A stretch of 42,610 nucleotides of DNA from a virus, in IMG/VR virus record IMGVR_UViG_3300036835_000317, positions 1-42,610 of that record, one strand, 5' to 3'. Positions within the stretch are counted from its first letter, which is position 1, and the number at the start of each line of letters is the position of its first letter. Shown one piece after another: positions 21,808 through 29,051 of the stretch. The translations under genes and the position numbers were made by a program. The notes beneath the pieces were generated by a model. That model was not told the DNA's origin. It searched no databases and was given only the letters and a program-made list of their open reading frames with translations.

Positions 21808-23793
21808 CTAGACTCCTGCGGGTCGGAAGCGTTCGCCGCGATTCTGCAGCGACGCCATCGTCGCCTGACCGACCGCGTCCGCGATCGCGCGCGGCGACCC
21901 GAGCGGTTGGGTGATCGTGATGTACTGGACGACGGTGACGCCGGCCGCGCCTTGCGGAACCACGGAGCCGGCCTGATTCGGAATAAAAAATTCCGGTCCC
22001 TGTTCGCCGACCGGATAGGCCACGCCGGCCGCGACCGGTCCGCCAGCGGCATGTCCGGGACCGATGTACGGCCAGGGCGCCGCGGCTTCCGCGCTGATCC
22101 CGGGCGTGCGATGCCCGCCGAGCGGCATCGGCGCCGGCGTCCCGACCAGACTCGGCCCGAACGAATCGTAGAAGTCCTTGATCGCTTTGTTGTATTCCTG
22201 CAGCGACGTGATCCCGAGATTGATCTGGCCGGTCAGGTTCTGCACGCTCTGTTTCGCGGGTTCGGCAACTTTCGGGACGACCGCCATCGCCACGTTCGCC
22301 TGGTCCTGGGCGACGGCTTCGTCGTACAGCGCCTTGGTGTACGCCTCAGTAATCTGTTGTTCCTGGTTCGCTTGCGAGACGCCCTCGACCTTTGTGCGGT
22401 GCAGGTCGTCCATCGCCTTGGTGTAGGTCGCCAGGGCCTGGGTCGCTTTGTCGGTACTGGCCGTCGTCGCGGCGATCGCTTCGCCGGCTTTCAGTTCCGC
22501 GAGGATCGCGTCGTTGACTTCCTTCGTGCGCGCCTGCTGTTGGGCGGTCAGCTGTTTCTGGACCTCGGCCTGTTCCTTCAGGGCGAGCTTGTGCACCTCG
22601 TCGGCCGCCTTGGCGACGTCCAGTTCTTCTTTCCGCGCCGCGGCGACCGCCTTGATCTGGGACGCGGTCAACCCGTAGGCGGTCGCCAGCGTGTTCTGTG
22701 CGACGCCCGCGTCGAGGTAGAACTTGATCGCCTCGACGGTTTCCCCGTCGATGCTCGCCAGGGTCGCGTGGAAGTCCTTGCCGACGCTGTCCAGGTCGTC
22801 GGTCGCCGCCGCCCACGCTTTCAGGGCGGCCATTTGTTGTTCGTGGTCCTTGGTCAGCGCGCGTTCGGCGGTCTGTTGGTCGAGTAGCGCCTGCGTCGTG
22901 GTTTTGATCGGCGGCCCCATGCTCTCGAACGCTTTGGTCACACCCGCCGCCGCGGGACCCGTGACCTTCGGCAGCTGATCGATCGACCCGAAGATCGCAT
23001 CGAGCCATTCCTTGTATTCCTTCAGGTAGTGCAGCTTGTCCGACAGGCCGGTCGCCGCATCGATGATCGCCATCATGTTGGGGACGGCGTTCGCTTTCGC
23101 GCCGGCCCACGCGGACGACATCGCGCTGAGCAGCTTGATCTGTTCTTCATTCAGCGTGTTCAGCTTCCCGACCTGATCGCCGAGGTTCTGGAACGTCGGA
23201 ATCAGCTCGCCGCCGGCGCGGCCCATCAGCTTCATGGCGTCGGACGCCTGTTCGCCTTTGTCGTTCAGGCCCGCGATCGCGCGCCCGACCGTCTCGAATT
23301 GCTCGTCCATGCTCATGTCGCGGACCTGTTCGTACGACAGGCCGAGATCTTGAAGGGCGCCCTTGGTGCTGTCTTTCCCTTCGGCGATCACCTTCGCCAG
23401 ATGCAGGGCGGCGCTCGACGCCTGGGTCAGGCTGCTGTTGTTCTGCGCGGTGACCACGTTCAGCTTCTGGAGCTCGTCGGTCGTCAGCCCGGTTTTGTCG
23501 TGCAGGTTCTGGATCTGGTCGCCGTAGGCGATGACGTCCGACAGAATGTCGATCGCTTTCCAGGCGGTGAACCCCGCGGCGAGCCGTTCGGTCGCGATCG
23601 CCAGAAGGTCGGTGTCGCCGGCGGCCTGGCGACTGGCGGTACCGGTTTTGTCCAGGGCCGCCGCGCCGGATTCACCGGCCTCCGCGATGTGCTGACCGGC
23701 GGTCTGGACGATCTGCTCGGTTTCCTTCATGCCCTGTTTCAGGCCATCGAGGTTCGTCTTGACGGCGAGGACCAGGGAGGGATCGTCAGCCAT
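21808..23793 (-). CDS. Tail tape-measure protein, 661 aa
   Basis: Sets tail length. Long helical protein with TP901-type features: residues 1-60 are coiled, about 65-110 hydrophobic, and a central region (DELQKLNVVTAQNNSSLTQA, DLGLSYEQVRDMSMDEQFET, GQAL-like repeats) is followed by Lys/Ala/Gln-rich coiled coil near 370-470. A Gly/Pro-rich hinge (GHAAGGPVAAG) precedes the C-terminus. At about 0.15 nm per residue it predicts a tail near 100 nm. It follows the chaperone and gp10-like genes. Confidence 0.9.
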   Translation of the reverse strand: MADDPSLVLAVKTNLDGLKQGMKETEQIVQTAGQHIAEAGESGAAALDKTGTASRQAAGDTDLLAIATERLAAGFTAWKAIDILSDVIAYGDQIQNLHDKTGLTTDELQKLNVVTAQNNSSLTQASSAALHLAKVIAEGKDSTKGALQDLGLSYEQVRDMSMDEQFETVGRAIAGLNDKGEQASDAMKLMGRAGGELIPTFQNLGDQVGKLNTLNEEQIKLLSAMSSAWAGAKANAVPNMMAIIDAATGLSDKLHYLKEYKEWLDAIFGSIDQLPKVTGPAAAGVTKAFESMGPPIKTTTQALLDQQTAERALTKDHEQQMAALKAWAAATDDLDSVGKDFHATLASIDGETVEAIKFYLDAGVAQNTLATAYGLTASQIKAVAAARKEELDVAKAADEVHKLALKEQAEVQKQLTAQQQARTKEVNDAILAELKAGEAIAATTASTDKATQALATYTKAMDDLHRTKVEGVSQANQEQQITEAYTKALYDEAVAQDQANVAMAVVPKVAEPAKQSVQNLTGQINLGITSLQEYNKAIKDFYDSFGPSLVGTPAPMPLGGHRTPGISAEAAAPWPYIGPGHAAGGPVAAGVAYPVGEQGPEFFIPNQAGSVVPQGAAGVTVVQYITITQPLGSPRAIADAVGQATMASLQNRGERFRPAGV

Positions 23794-24187
23794 TGGGGCC
23801 CAGTCCTTCCGCGTCGACGCCGGCCTGGACGGCGGCGCCGACCTTGTCCCGATAGGTGGGCGCTTCGAGCGACGCGGACACCAACAGGAACGGCCGGGCG
23901 TACATGTAGCGGGTCCCGAATTCCAGATAGCGCGCGCGCATCGGATTCGCCGGCGGTCCCGCGATCACGACGTAGCCGTAGCCGTCTTTCGTCGGGCGTA
24001 CGCGGATCGACGCCGCCGTTGCGCCGGTGCGCCGGGCGACCCGTGCGCGGGCCTCGGTGGCGACCGACGTCGCGGTCTGCGCCGTGACGGCATCGGTGCC
24101 GCGGTGGACAGAGTCCGGGACCTGATCGACCGCGGCGAGCGCCGCGGCTGTGTCGAGCACGAATTCGATCGCCTTACTGGCGGCCAC
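23786..24187 (-). CDS. HK97 gp10-like tail/neck protein, 133 aa
   Basis: Carries the family core RTGATAASIRVRPTKDGYGY, VVIAGPPANPMRARYLEFGT and RYMYARPFL, seen in HK97 gp10-type proteins. Usually such genes lie before the tail tube, but here it comes after the tail chaperone, just before the tape measure. The GTG at 24187 overlaps the frameshifted extension of the chaperone by 14 bp. Confidence 0.85.
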   Translation of the reverse strand: MAASKAIEFVLDTAAALAAVDQVPDSVHRGTDAVTAQTATSVATEARARVARRTGATAASIRVRPTKDGYGYVVIAGPPANPMRARYLEFGTRYMYARPFLLVSASLEAPTYRDKVGAAVQAGVDAEGLGPNG

Positions 24188-24479
24188 GTCTCATGTGCTC
24201 CTGGACCAGTTCCACGGTGATCACCTTTGCCAGGTCCATCAGCGGCGAAGCCGGCAACCGCTTCACGGCGTCTGGCGTGTCGGCCGCGTCGAAGGCGTAT
24301 TTCGCCCGGGCGTAGTGGCGCGCTTCGATGATCTCCTCCAGCAGGCCGGCGGGCAGCTCGTCCAGCTCACGGATGGCGATCGACGGCACGCAGCTAAATT
24401 CCTCACAGATGCGACTCAGCGTCCACGCCCACGGTTGTGGCGCCGCACCATCCAGCGCCAGGTGCAGCGCCGTCAGTCG
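24174..24479 (-). CDS. Tail-chaperone T extension, reached by -1 frameshift
   Basis: This frame has no good start of its own but stays open from the slippery run at 24479-24485 to the stop at 24174, adding 101 residues (RLTALHLALDGAAPQPWAWT, then AIRELDELPAGLLEEIIEAR). Together with the first 146 residues of 24473-24916 it gives a 247-aa fusion, as lambda GT. The fused form recruits the tail tube and tape measure. A separate GTG start at 24389 is possible but unneeded. Confidence 0.8.
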   Translation of the reverse strand, partial: RLTALHLALDGAAPQPWAWTLSRICEEFSCVPSIAIRELDELPAGLLEEIIEARHYARAKYAFDAADTPDAVKRLPASPLMDLAKVITVELVQEHMRRGRQ

Positions 24480-24916
24480 TTTTTTTTGGCGGCCGCGCGT
24501 TCCTCGGGCGTCTGAAACAGACTCGGTTTCGACAGCTGAAGGATCGCCCGCGCGATCAGGTCCGCCGCGTCGTCGTCGAGATCATCGATCTGTTCGCGCT
24601 TCGGCTTGGCGGCGCCGTCGTACGTCCAGCTGAGAAGCGCCGCGTGAATCATCGCGTAGCGGTCGTAGCCGACCAGCGGGTCCTTGTGCAGATCGCTGAT
24701 CGTCGGGTAATCGTTCGCGGCGGTCGTGCCCTGGGCCAGGATCTGGCGCAAGGTTCCGGACCAGATCCGCGGGTTCCGGCCACCGACGAACGCGCGCAGA
24801 TGTTCCGCCTGGGCGTCCTCGAGCTCGCGCCCGGTCAGCTTGCGGTACGTGAACGTGTGCGGCGGATCGCTCGGAATCGGCGCCGTCTTCTGGACCTGAC
24901 TGGCGAAGATCGACAT
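24473..24916 (-). CDS. Tail-assembly chaperone G, 147 aa
   Basis: The short product of the G/GT pair. Starts at ATG 24916 (MSIFASQVQKTAPIPSDPPH), continues with a helical core (LTGRELEDAQAEHLRAFVGG, RQILAQ, RYAMIHAALLSWTYDG) and ends EERAAAKKND. The A-rich end supplies the slippery site. Position between tail tube and tape measure is diagnostic. The ATG touches the stop of the tail-tube gene (TGATG). Confidence 0.85.
   Translation of the reverse strand: MSIFASQVQKTAPIPSDPPHTFTYRKLTGRELEDAQAEHLRAFVGGRNPRIWSGTLRQILAQGTTAANDYPTISDLHKDPLVGYDRYAMIHAALLSWTYDGAAKPKREQIDDLDDDAADLIARAILQLSKPSLFQTPEERAAAKKND
24479..24485 (-). promoter_or_regulatory. Programmed -1 frameshift site A AAA AAC
   Basis: An eight-T run on the plus strand (24480-24487) gives, on the coding strand, GCC AAA AAA AAC GAC TGA. 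The last seven bases of the A run plus C are a canonical X XXY YYZ slippery heptamer in the chaperone frame, two codons before the stop. The -1 frame is open for 101 codons. A perfect 6-bp stem (TGGCGC/GCGCCA, 24438-24460) lies 18 nt downstream and may stimulate. Confidence 0.85.
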
Positions 24917-25338
24917 CAGGACCACGCGCCCGAATTCTGTTGCAACACGGCTTCGAATTCGGTCAGGTTGCCGACCTTGCCGATCACGCTGTAGCTGACC
25001 TGATAGCCCTCCGACGTCCACTGTTTCGCGTCCCCGAACATGACCCCCAGGGTGCGCGTCGGCGCCTGCGGGTTGGTATCGGGCGCTTTGAAAATATCGT
25101 GCGACCCGGTGACCGGCGTCGTATCCCAGAACCCGGTCAAGGTGACCTGATCGATCTTTTCCAGCCCGGTCGGCAGCTGTTTCTCGATCGTGTCGCAGTA
25201 CGCGGTCCCCGCTTGCATTTGGCTGGTGATCTTGATCGCGCCCATCGTCAAGACCGCGCAGGTGATCGTCTGCGGCGCGCCCGAGGGGTCGTCGTAGGTG
25301 ATCACGATTTCGCTGGACCCATGTTTGCCTGCCGCCAT
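24916..25338 (-). CDS. Tail-tube-like protein A, 140 aa
   Basis: Beta-rich protein in the major-tail-protein position, with GGAGGCAGCG ahead of its ATG. Its block QVTLTGFWDTTPVTGSHDIF, then KAPDTNPQAPTRTL and YSVIGKVGNLTEF, aligns with the next gene (KLTLTQAGAFWDTSAFGIHE, TFKTPNTAPRVVTL, YEVLATVGQLTKA). The two are paralogues. It is either the major tube protein or a second tube/terminator component. Confidence 0.75.
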   Translation of the reverse strand: MAAGKHGSSEIVITYDDPSGAPQTITCAVLTMGAIKITSQMQAGTAYCDTIEKQLPTGLEKIDQVTLTGFWDTTPVTGSHDIFKAPDTNPQAPTRTLGVMFGDAKQWTSEGYQVSYSVIGKVGNLTEFEAVLQQNSGAWS

Positions 25339-25351
25339 CGCTGCCTCCTCC

Positions 25352-26086
25352 TTAGTGCCGTACGACGTTGACGGCGCATGTGATCGCGCCGGTGCCGGTC
25401 AGGACGCCGGCGACGGACAGATACCGCGCGATCGCGCCGGCCACGGTGCGGGTGATCACGGTGGGAGCGGTCGCCACCACGGGGAACGTGTCCAGCGTCG
25501 TCCACGTCGTTCCATCGGTGGACTGGCGCACGGTCACGGTCGCGGACGCGCCACCCGTCAGCGCCGCCACTTGGAGCGTCAACGTCGCGCCAGCCGCGCT
25601 CGCCGCGCCGTTGTCGATCGGGGTCGCGGTCGTGTCCCAATCCGCGGTGTGCGTCCCGTACGATCCGACAACCAGGCCTTCGGCCGCCGGCCCGTTGACC
25701 TGATAGGTGACGTTCGCTTTCGTCAGCTGGCCGACCGTGGCGAGGACCTCGTAGGTGACCGACACGACGCCGTTGATCTGCCAGGTCGGCGCGCCCGGCG
25801 TCTCGCCGGCCAAACACAACGTCACGACCCGCGGCGCCGTGTTCGGCGTCTTGAACGTCTCGTGGATGCCGAATGCGCTGGTGTCCCAGAACGCGCCGGC
25901 CTGGGTCAGCGTCAACTTCGACACGCCCGTCGGCGTCATCGCCGCGAACTTGTCCCCAAGGCCATGGCTGACTTCCTCCAGCGCTTCGATCTTCCAGACC
26001 ACGGCTTTCGGTTTCGCGCCGAGAATGTCGCAGGCGTCGACCAGAAACGCGGTGACCTCGGACCCGCCGTGCAGCTGCTGTGTCAT
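25352..26086 (-). CDS. Tail-tube-like protein B with Ig-like domain, 244 aa
   Basis: Residues 1-140 form the tail-tube-like core shared with the next gene downstream. Residues about 145-244 are an added beta-sandwich (GATLTLQVAALTGGASATVT, TVITRTVAGAIARYLSV) typical of surface-exposed tail-tube decorations. The ATG at 26086 overlaps the upstream stop by 4 bp; GTG 26092 is an alternative. Likely the major or decorated tail-tube subunit. Confidence 0.75.
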   Translation of the reverse strand: MTQQLHGGSEVTAFLVDACDILGAKPKAVVWKIEALEEVSHGLGDKFAAMTPTGVSKLTLTQAGAFWDTSAFGIHETFKTPNTAPRVVTLCLAGETPGAPTWQINGVVSVTYEVLATVGQLTKANVTYQVNGPAAEGLVVGSYGTHTADWDTTATPIDNGAASAAGATLTLQVAALTGGASATVTVRQSTDGTTWTTLDTFPVVATAPTVITRTVAGAIARYLSVAGVLTGTGAITCAVNVVRH

Positions 26087-26286
26087 GGCCACGGTTCTCC
26101 CGTGAAATCAAAGCCGCAGACTCCGCAGACCGGATGCGGAGTGCCGAACCCTTGGGACGCGACCCGTTTGCCAGGCGGCGCGCCGCACCGCGGACAGATC
26201 CGCTCGGCGTCCCGGACCTGGTGGACTGGTTCGCCGGTCGGTGTCACCAACGCGCGCGCCGGATCCGGCTGGTCGTCGTCCATCAC
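26083..26286 (-). CDS. Small zinc-ribbon protein, 67 aa
   Basis: Two CxxC knuckles, CPRCGAP and CGVCGF, define a zinc ribbon. The GTG at 26286 has AGGAGG seven bases upstream and overlaps the preceding stop; ATG 26283 is the alternative. A zinc ribbon inside a tail-completion gene block is unusual. Function unknown. Confidence 0.65.
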   Translation of the reverse strand: MMDDDQPDPARALVTPTGEPVHQVRDAERICPRCGAPPGKRVASQGFGTPHPVCGVCGFDFTGEPWP

Positions 26287-26708
26287 GCGGCCACCTCCTC
26301 GACCCAGATCGTGAAGATCGAGACGAGCTCGTGGACCTTCACGCCGTTCAGTTCTTCATCGGCGACCGGGATCGTGCCGTTCCAGACCGTTTCGCCGCAG
26401 CAGGTGTACAGCGCCGGATCGACCGGGACGGGTTGATCGCGGAGCAGGCCAATGATCAACCGATCGATCTCCCGCGCCTGCATCAGCCCGCCGTAGTCAG
26501 AGAACACGTGCGTCCGCAGCTCGAGACGGGGCAGACCGCCACGACCCAGGCCGCGGTTCTCGATCGCCTGCAGCTCGAACCAGACGCAGGGAAACTGGGG
26601 ATTCTGCGGCAGGTCGTCCCAGATGCCACCGATCGCCGCCGCCTGCAGGGTCGGATCCTGTAGGACGACGACAACGGCTTCGGCGACGGGACCCAAGGCG
26701 GAATACAT
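26283..26708 (-). CDS. Tail-completion/terminator-like protein, 141 aa
   Basis: Fits the DUF3168/tail-terminator type by place and pattern: a helix near the start (LGPVAEAVVVVLQDPTLQAA), PQFPCVWFELQAIENRG, then THVFSDYGGLMQAREIDRLI and a strand-rich end. Such proteins cap the tail tube at the neck. The ATG at 26708 touches the upstream stop. Assignment mostly by synteny. Confidence 0.65.
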   Translation of the reverse strand: MYSALGPVAEAVVVVLQDPTLQAAAIGGIWDDLPQNPQFPCVWFELQAIENRGLGRGGLPRLELRTHVFSDYGGLMQAREIDRLIIGLLRDQPVPVDPALYTCCGETVWNGTIPVADEELNGVKVHELVSIFTIWVEEVAA

Positions 26709-27295
26709 CAGCGGCGCTCCGCGGCTTCGATGACCGTCCACTGATGCCCGTCGCCCTCGGGCAGAACCCCGCGAATCTCCAACGTGTGTTCGATCTGCGC
26801 GGTGATCGGCCACTGCGGCGTCCACAGCGCGCGCATCGCGGCGGTCACGCCGGCGGCGTCGATCGTGTTCACGCGGAAGCGATAGTCGATCGTGGACTGG
26901 ACGGCCTGCGCCTGCAGGCGTTCCGCAAACGAGACGGGAATCAGCTGCGCCCAGATCGCGCGGTACGTCGTCCAGCCCTGTTCCATGCCACCCTGCGCGT
27001 CCGACACGTACGTCGCCGTGATCGGGCCCGTCGCCGGCGTCGTGAACGTGGAATTGGTCGGATAGGTGAACGACGTCGGCCCGGTCACCGTGATCTTGTA
27101 CTTACCGTTGTAGCCGGTGGGCGTCGCGCCCGCGATCGTGACGTAGTCGCCCGTCAGGTACTCGTGCGGCGCCGCGGTGACGACGGTCGCCACGGCGTTC
27201 GTGCGCGTCAGACTGGTTACGGCCAGGACGGGCGGTTCGTTCTTCTGGACGGTCAACCGTTCCCGCCGATGGCTCGGGCCGCCGGTCGGGCTCAT
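26708..27295 (-). CDS. Head-tail joining protein with inserted domain, 195 aa
   Basis: Residues 1-24 and 105-195 form the head-closure core (RRERLTVQ at the start, then GWTTYRAIWAQLIPVSFAER and STIDYRFRVNTIDAA). Between them, about 25-98 carry an extra beta domain (HEYLTGDYVTIAGATPTGYN, YKITVTGPTSFTYPTN), a module also seen as an insert in other phage proteins. The ATG at 27295 overlaps the connector stop by 4 bp. Core call is good; insert function unknown. Confidence 0.78.
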   Translation of the reverse strand: MSPTGGPSHRRERLTVQKNEPPVLAVTSLTRTNAVATVVTAAPHEYLTGDYVTIAGATPTGYNGKYKITVTGPTSFTYPTNSTFTTPATGPITATYVSDAQGGMEQGWTTYRAIWAQLIPVSFAERLQAQAVQSTIDYRFRVNTIDAAGVTAAMRALWTPQWPITAQIEHTLEIRGVLPEGDGHQWTVIEAAERR

Positions 27296-28269
27296 ATCGT
27301 CACCAGTCGGAACGGCGCGATTGTTTCCTCGTACTGGTCCCACAGGACGTCCGCCAGGAACCGATCGCCGCTCGCGTTGGCGTAGAACCCGGTCAGCAGG
27401 CCGCACGCATGGACCAGGGGACCGGGAATCTCGGCGGCGTCGGTGTAGCCGGCGACGATCTGCATGGTCAACGGTTGGAACGCGCGCGTCGCGCCGTACG
27501 GGATCCCGCCCAGGAGCGCCAGGCGGGGCGGTTCACTGGCGGCGTCGACCTGGTAGCTGGACGGGTCCAACACGTGGCCGACGTTCGCGCCGTCGATGTA
27601 CGCCACCTCGTTGACCGTCTGCAACGGGCCGCAGCAGGGCGGCAACGTGATCACGCCCTCCGGGACCACGTCGAACCAGATCCGCCGGGTCTGTGTCAGC
27701 AGCGCCTGGCCGACGTCGAGCTCGAGCTTCTCGCGCGCGGCTTTGATGAACGTGACGAACAGGGGATCGAGATCCGCGCCAGTCAGCCGCGCGTACAGTT
27801 TCGCCGTCGTCAGGTCGATCGGTTCAGTCGCGGGCGGATCCTCCACGATCGAGATCGCGTGCAGGCCGGCCATCGGGACCGCGAGCCAGGCCCCGCCGCC
27901 GCCGGACGTCGGCGGGACGGGCGTCACCGTGGGCGCGACCGCGGCGAACACGACCGCCTGGTTGTTGAGCAGGGCGCCGCCGTTGCCGAGCCACTGGACC
28001 GGCAGCTCGACGTAGTCCACCTTGTCGACCGGCGCGCCCGTCGTGTCGAGCATCGCAAACAAGGTGTGATCGTTTTTGTCCTGCAGGTAGATCGTGGAGC
28101 CCACGGCGATCGCCAGCAGGACCAGATGCACGTCGGTGCCGTCGGTCGTGATGTTCCGCACCCAGACCTTCGTCGCGCCCGTGTAAGGGAATGCGGCATC
28201 GAGCCGCACCTGGTTGCTGGTCGGCGGTTCGGTCAGCGCCGCCGAGTAGTCGAACGGGACCGCCTGCAT
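27292..28269 (-). CDS. Head-tail connector with extra N-terminal domain, 325 aa
   Basis: Residues about 140-325 match the gp6-like/phiE125 gp8-type connector (PIDLTTAKLYARLTGADLDP, FIKAAREKLELDVGQALLTQ, QIVAGYTDAAEIP). The first about 120 residues are a separate strand-rich domain (QVRLDAAFPYTGATKVWVRN), joined by the linker PPTSGGGGAWLA. Connectors seal the portal. The added domain would lie at the neck and may be decorative. Confidence 0.8.
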   Translation of the reverse strand: MQAVPFDYSAALTEPPTSNQVRLDAAFPYTGATKVWVRNITTDGTDVHLVLLAIAVGSTIYLQDKNDHTLFAMLDTTGAPVDKVDYVELPVQWLGNGGALLNNQAVVFAAVAPTVTPVPPTSGGGGAWLAVPMAGLHAISIVEDPPATEPIDLTTAKLYARLTGADLDPLFVTFIKAAREKLELDVGQALLTQTRRIWFDVVPEGVITLPPCCGPLQTVNEVAYIDGANVGHVLDPSSYQVDAASEPPRLALLGGIPYGATRAFQPLTMQIVAGYTDAAEIPGPLVHACGLLTGFYANASGDRFLADVLWDQYEETIAPFRLVTI

Positions 28270-28270
28270 G

Positions 28271-28486
28271 TCACCTCGCGCGTTTGCTCCGATACGTCTT
28301 CGTGGTGAACGTGTCGAGGACCTGGTCGGACCCGAGCGGCGCTGGTACCGGGATCGGCTCGGCGGCGACCATCTGATCGCGGCCAGGCAGCTGCGGAATC
28401 ACGATGCCCTGGTAGTCCGGGCTGCAACAGGCCGTGTACGGGACGTCGTCGACCGGACAGGGCCCGGGATCAGCTTTGAACCACAT
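28271..28486 (-). CDS. Hypothetical late protein, 71 aa
   Basis: Not recognised. Starts at ATG 28486, overlapping the previous gene by 17 bp. A Cys-containing block (CPVDDVPYTACCSPDYQGIV) and a Lys/Arg-rich end (TFTTKTYRSKRAR) are its main features. Could be a small head or neck protein. Confidence 0.6.
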   Translation of the reverse strand: MWFKADPGPCPVDDVPYTACCSPDYQGIVIPQLPGRDQMVAAEPIPVPAPLGSDQVLDTFTTKTYRSKRAR

Positions 28487-28664
28487 CGCCGCCCTCGGTC
28501 GGTGTCTCGCCCGCGGCCGGTGGCGCTGCCGGCGCCACGTTCGACCAGCCGGGTTCATCCATGTTCGGCGGCGGCGGCGCGTCGCCGGGTTGCAGCGGTT
28601 GCGCCGCGGTATCGTTCTCGCTGACATTCGAGAACCCCGGCGCGTTGGTGTCTTTGTCGGTCAT
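28470..28664 (-). CDS. Proline-rich protein with two PG[FW]SN motifs, 64 aa
   Basis: Not recognised. Disordered-looking sequence rich in Pro, Ala, Asn and Asp. PGFSN (9-13) and PGWSN (38-42) repeat the same peptide found twice in the protein encoded at 28719-29051. The motif suggests a short capsid- or partner-binding peptide. Starts at ATG 28664 after a hairpin (28682-28712) and a GGAGG site. Confidence 0.6.
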   Translation of the reverse strand: MTDKDTNAPGFSNVSENDTAAQPLQPGDAPPPPNMDEPGWSNVAPAAPPAAGETPTEGGDVVQS

Positions 28665-28681
28665 GCGGTGCCTCCACGATC

Positions 28682-28712
28682 GAGGAGGGGATCCCGGGCG
28701 GAATCCCTCCTC
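28682..28712 (-). other. Hairpin between two capsid-associated genes
   Basis: GAGGAGGGGAT and AATCCCTCCTC pair almost perfectly (one bulge) around a GGGC-rich loop. On the minus strand it follows the gene ending at 28719 and precedes the start at 28664. There is no U-tract, so it is more likely an mRNA processing or attenuation element than a full terminator. Confidence 0.5.
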
Positions 28713-28718
28713 GGGTTG

Positions 28719-29051
28719 TCACGCCTTGCCGGCGACCCACGCCGTGCTTGACCAATGGGCGTAAGTCCCGTCACGCAGCTGTACGTACTGGCCGGTCGTC
28801 CACGCGGTCGCGGGCGTGGCCGTGATCCCGGTCGTGTCCGCGAGCGTCAGCGGCGCCAGCGAGCTCGCCGGCGTCCACGATCCCGGCGTGCCGGCGGTCG
28901 CACCGGTCGCCGCGGCGCCGGTGTTACTAAAACCCGGCGGCGGAAACAGACGTGTCTGTTCGGTCGGGGGCGGTGACGCCGGCCCGGGCGGACTGTTGCT
29001 CCACCCGGGCACGGACATATCAACCGCGAGGGCCTCGACGTCGGCGGTCAT
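28719..29051 (-). CDS. Capsid-decoration-like protein with PG[FW]SN motifs, 110 aa
   Basis: N-terminal 45 residues hold PGWSN (15-19) and PGFSN (39-43) in a Pro/Ser linker. The rest is a compact beta domain (GITATPATAWTTGQYVQLRD, GTYAHWSSTAWVAGKA) seen near capsid genes in other phages. It follows the major capsid gene directly (TGATG), as head decoration or fibre genes do. Head decoration is inference from place and domain. Confidence 0.65.
   Translation of the reverse strand: MTADVEALAVDMSVPGWSNSPPGPASPPPTEQTRLFPPPGFSNTGAAATGATAGTPGSWTPASSLAPLTLADTTGITATPATAWTTGQYVQLRDGTYAHWSSTAWVAGKA

Noticed and set aside
24174-24389. Independent 71-aa gene
   Set aside because: Better explained as the frameshifted T part of the chaperone.
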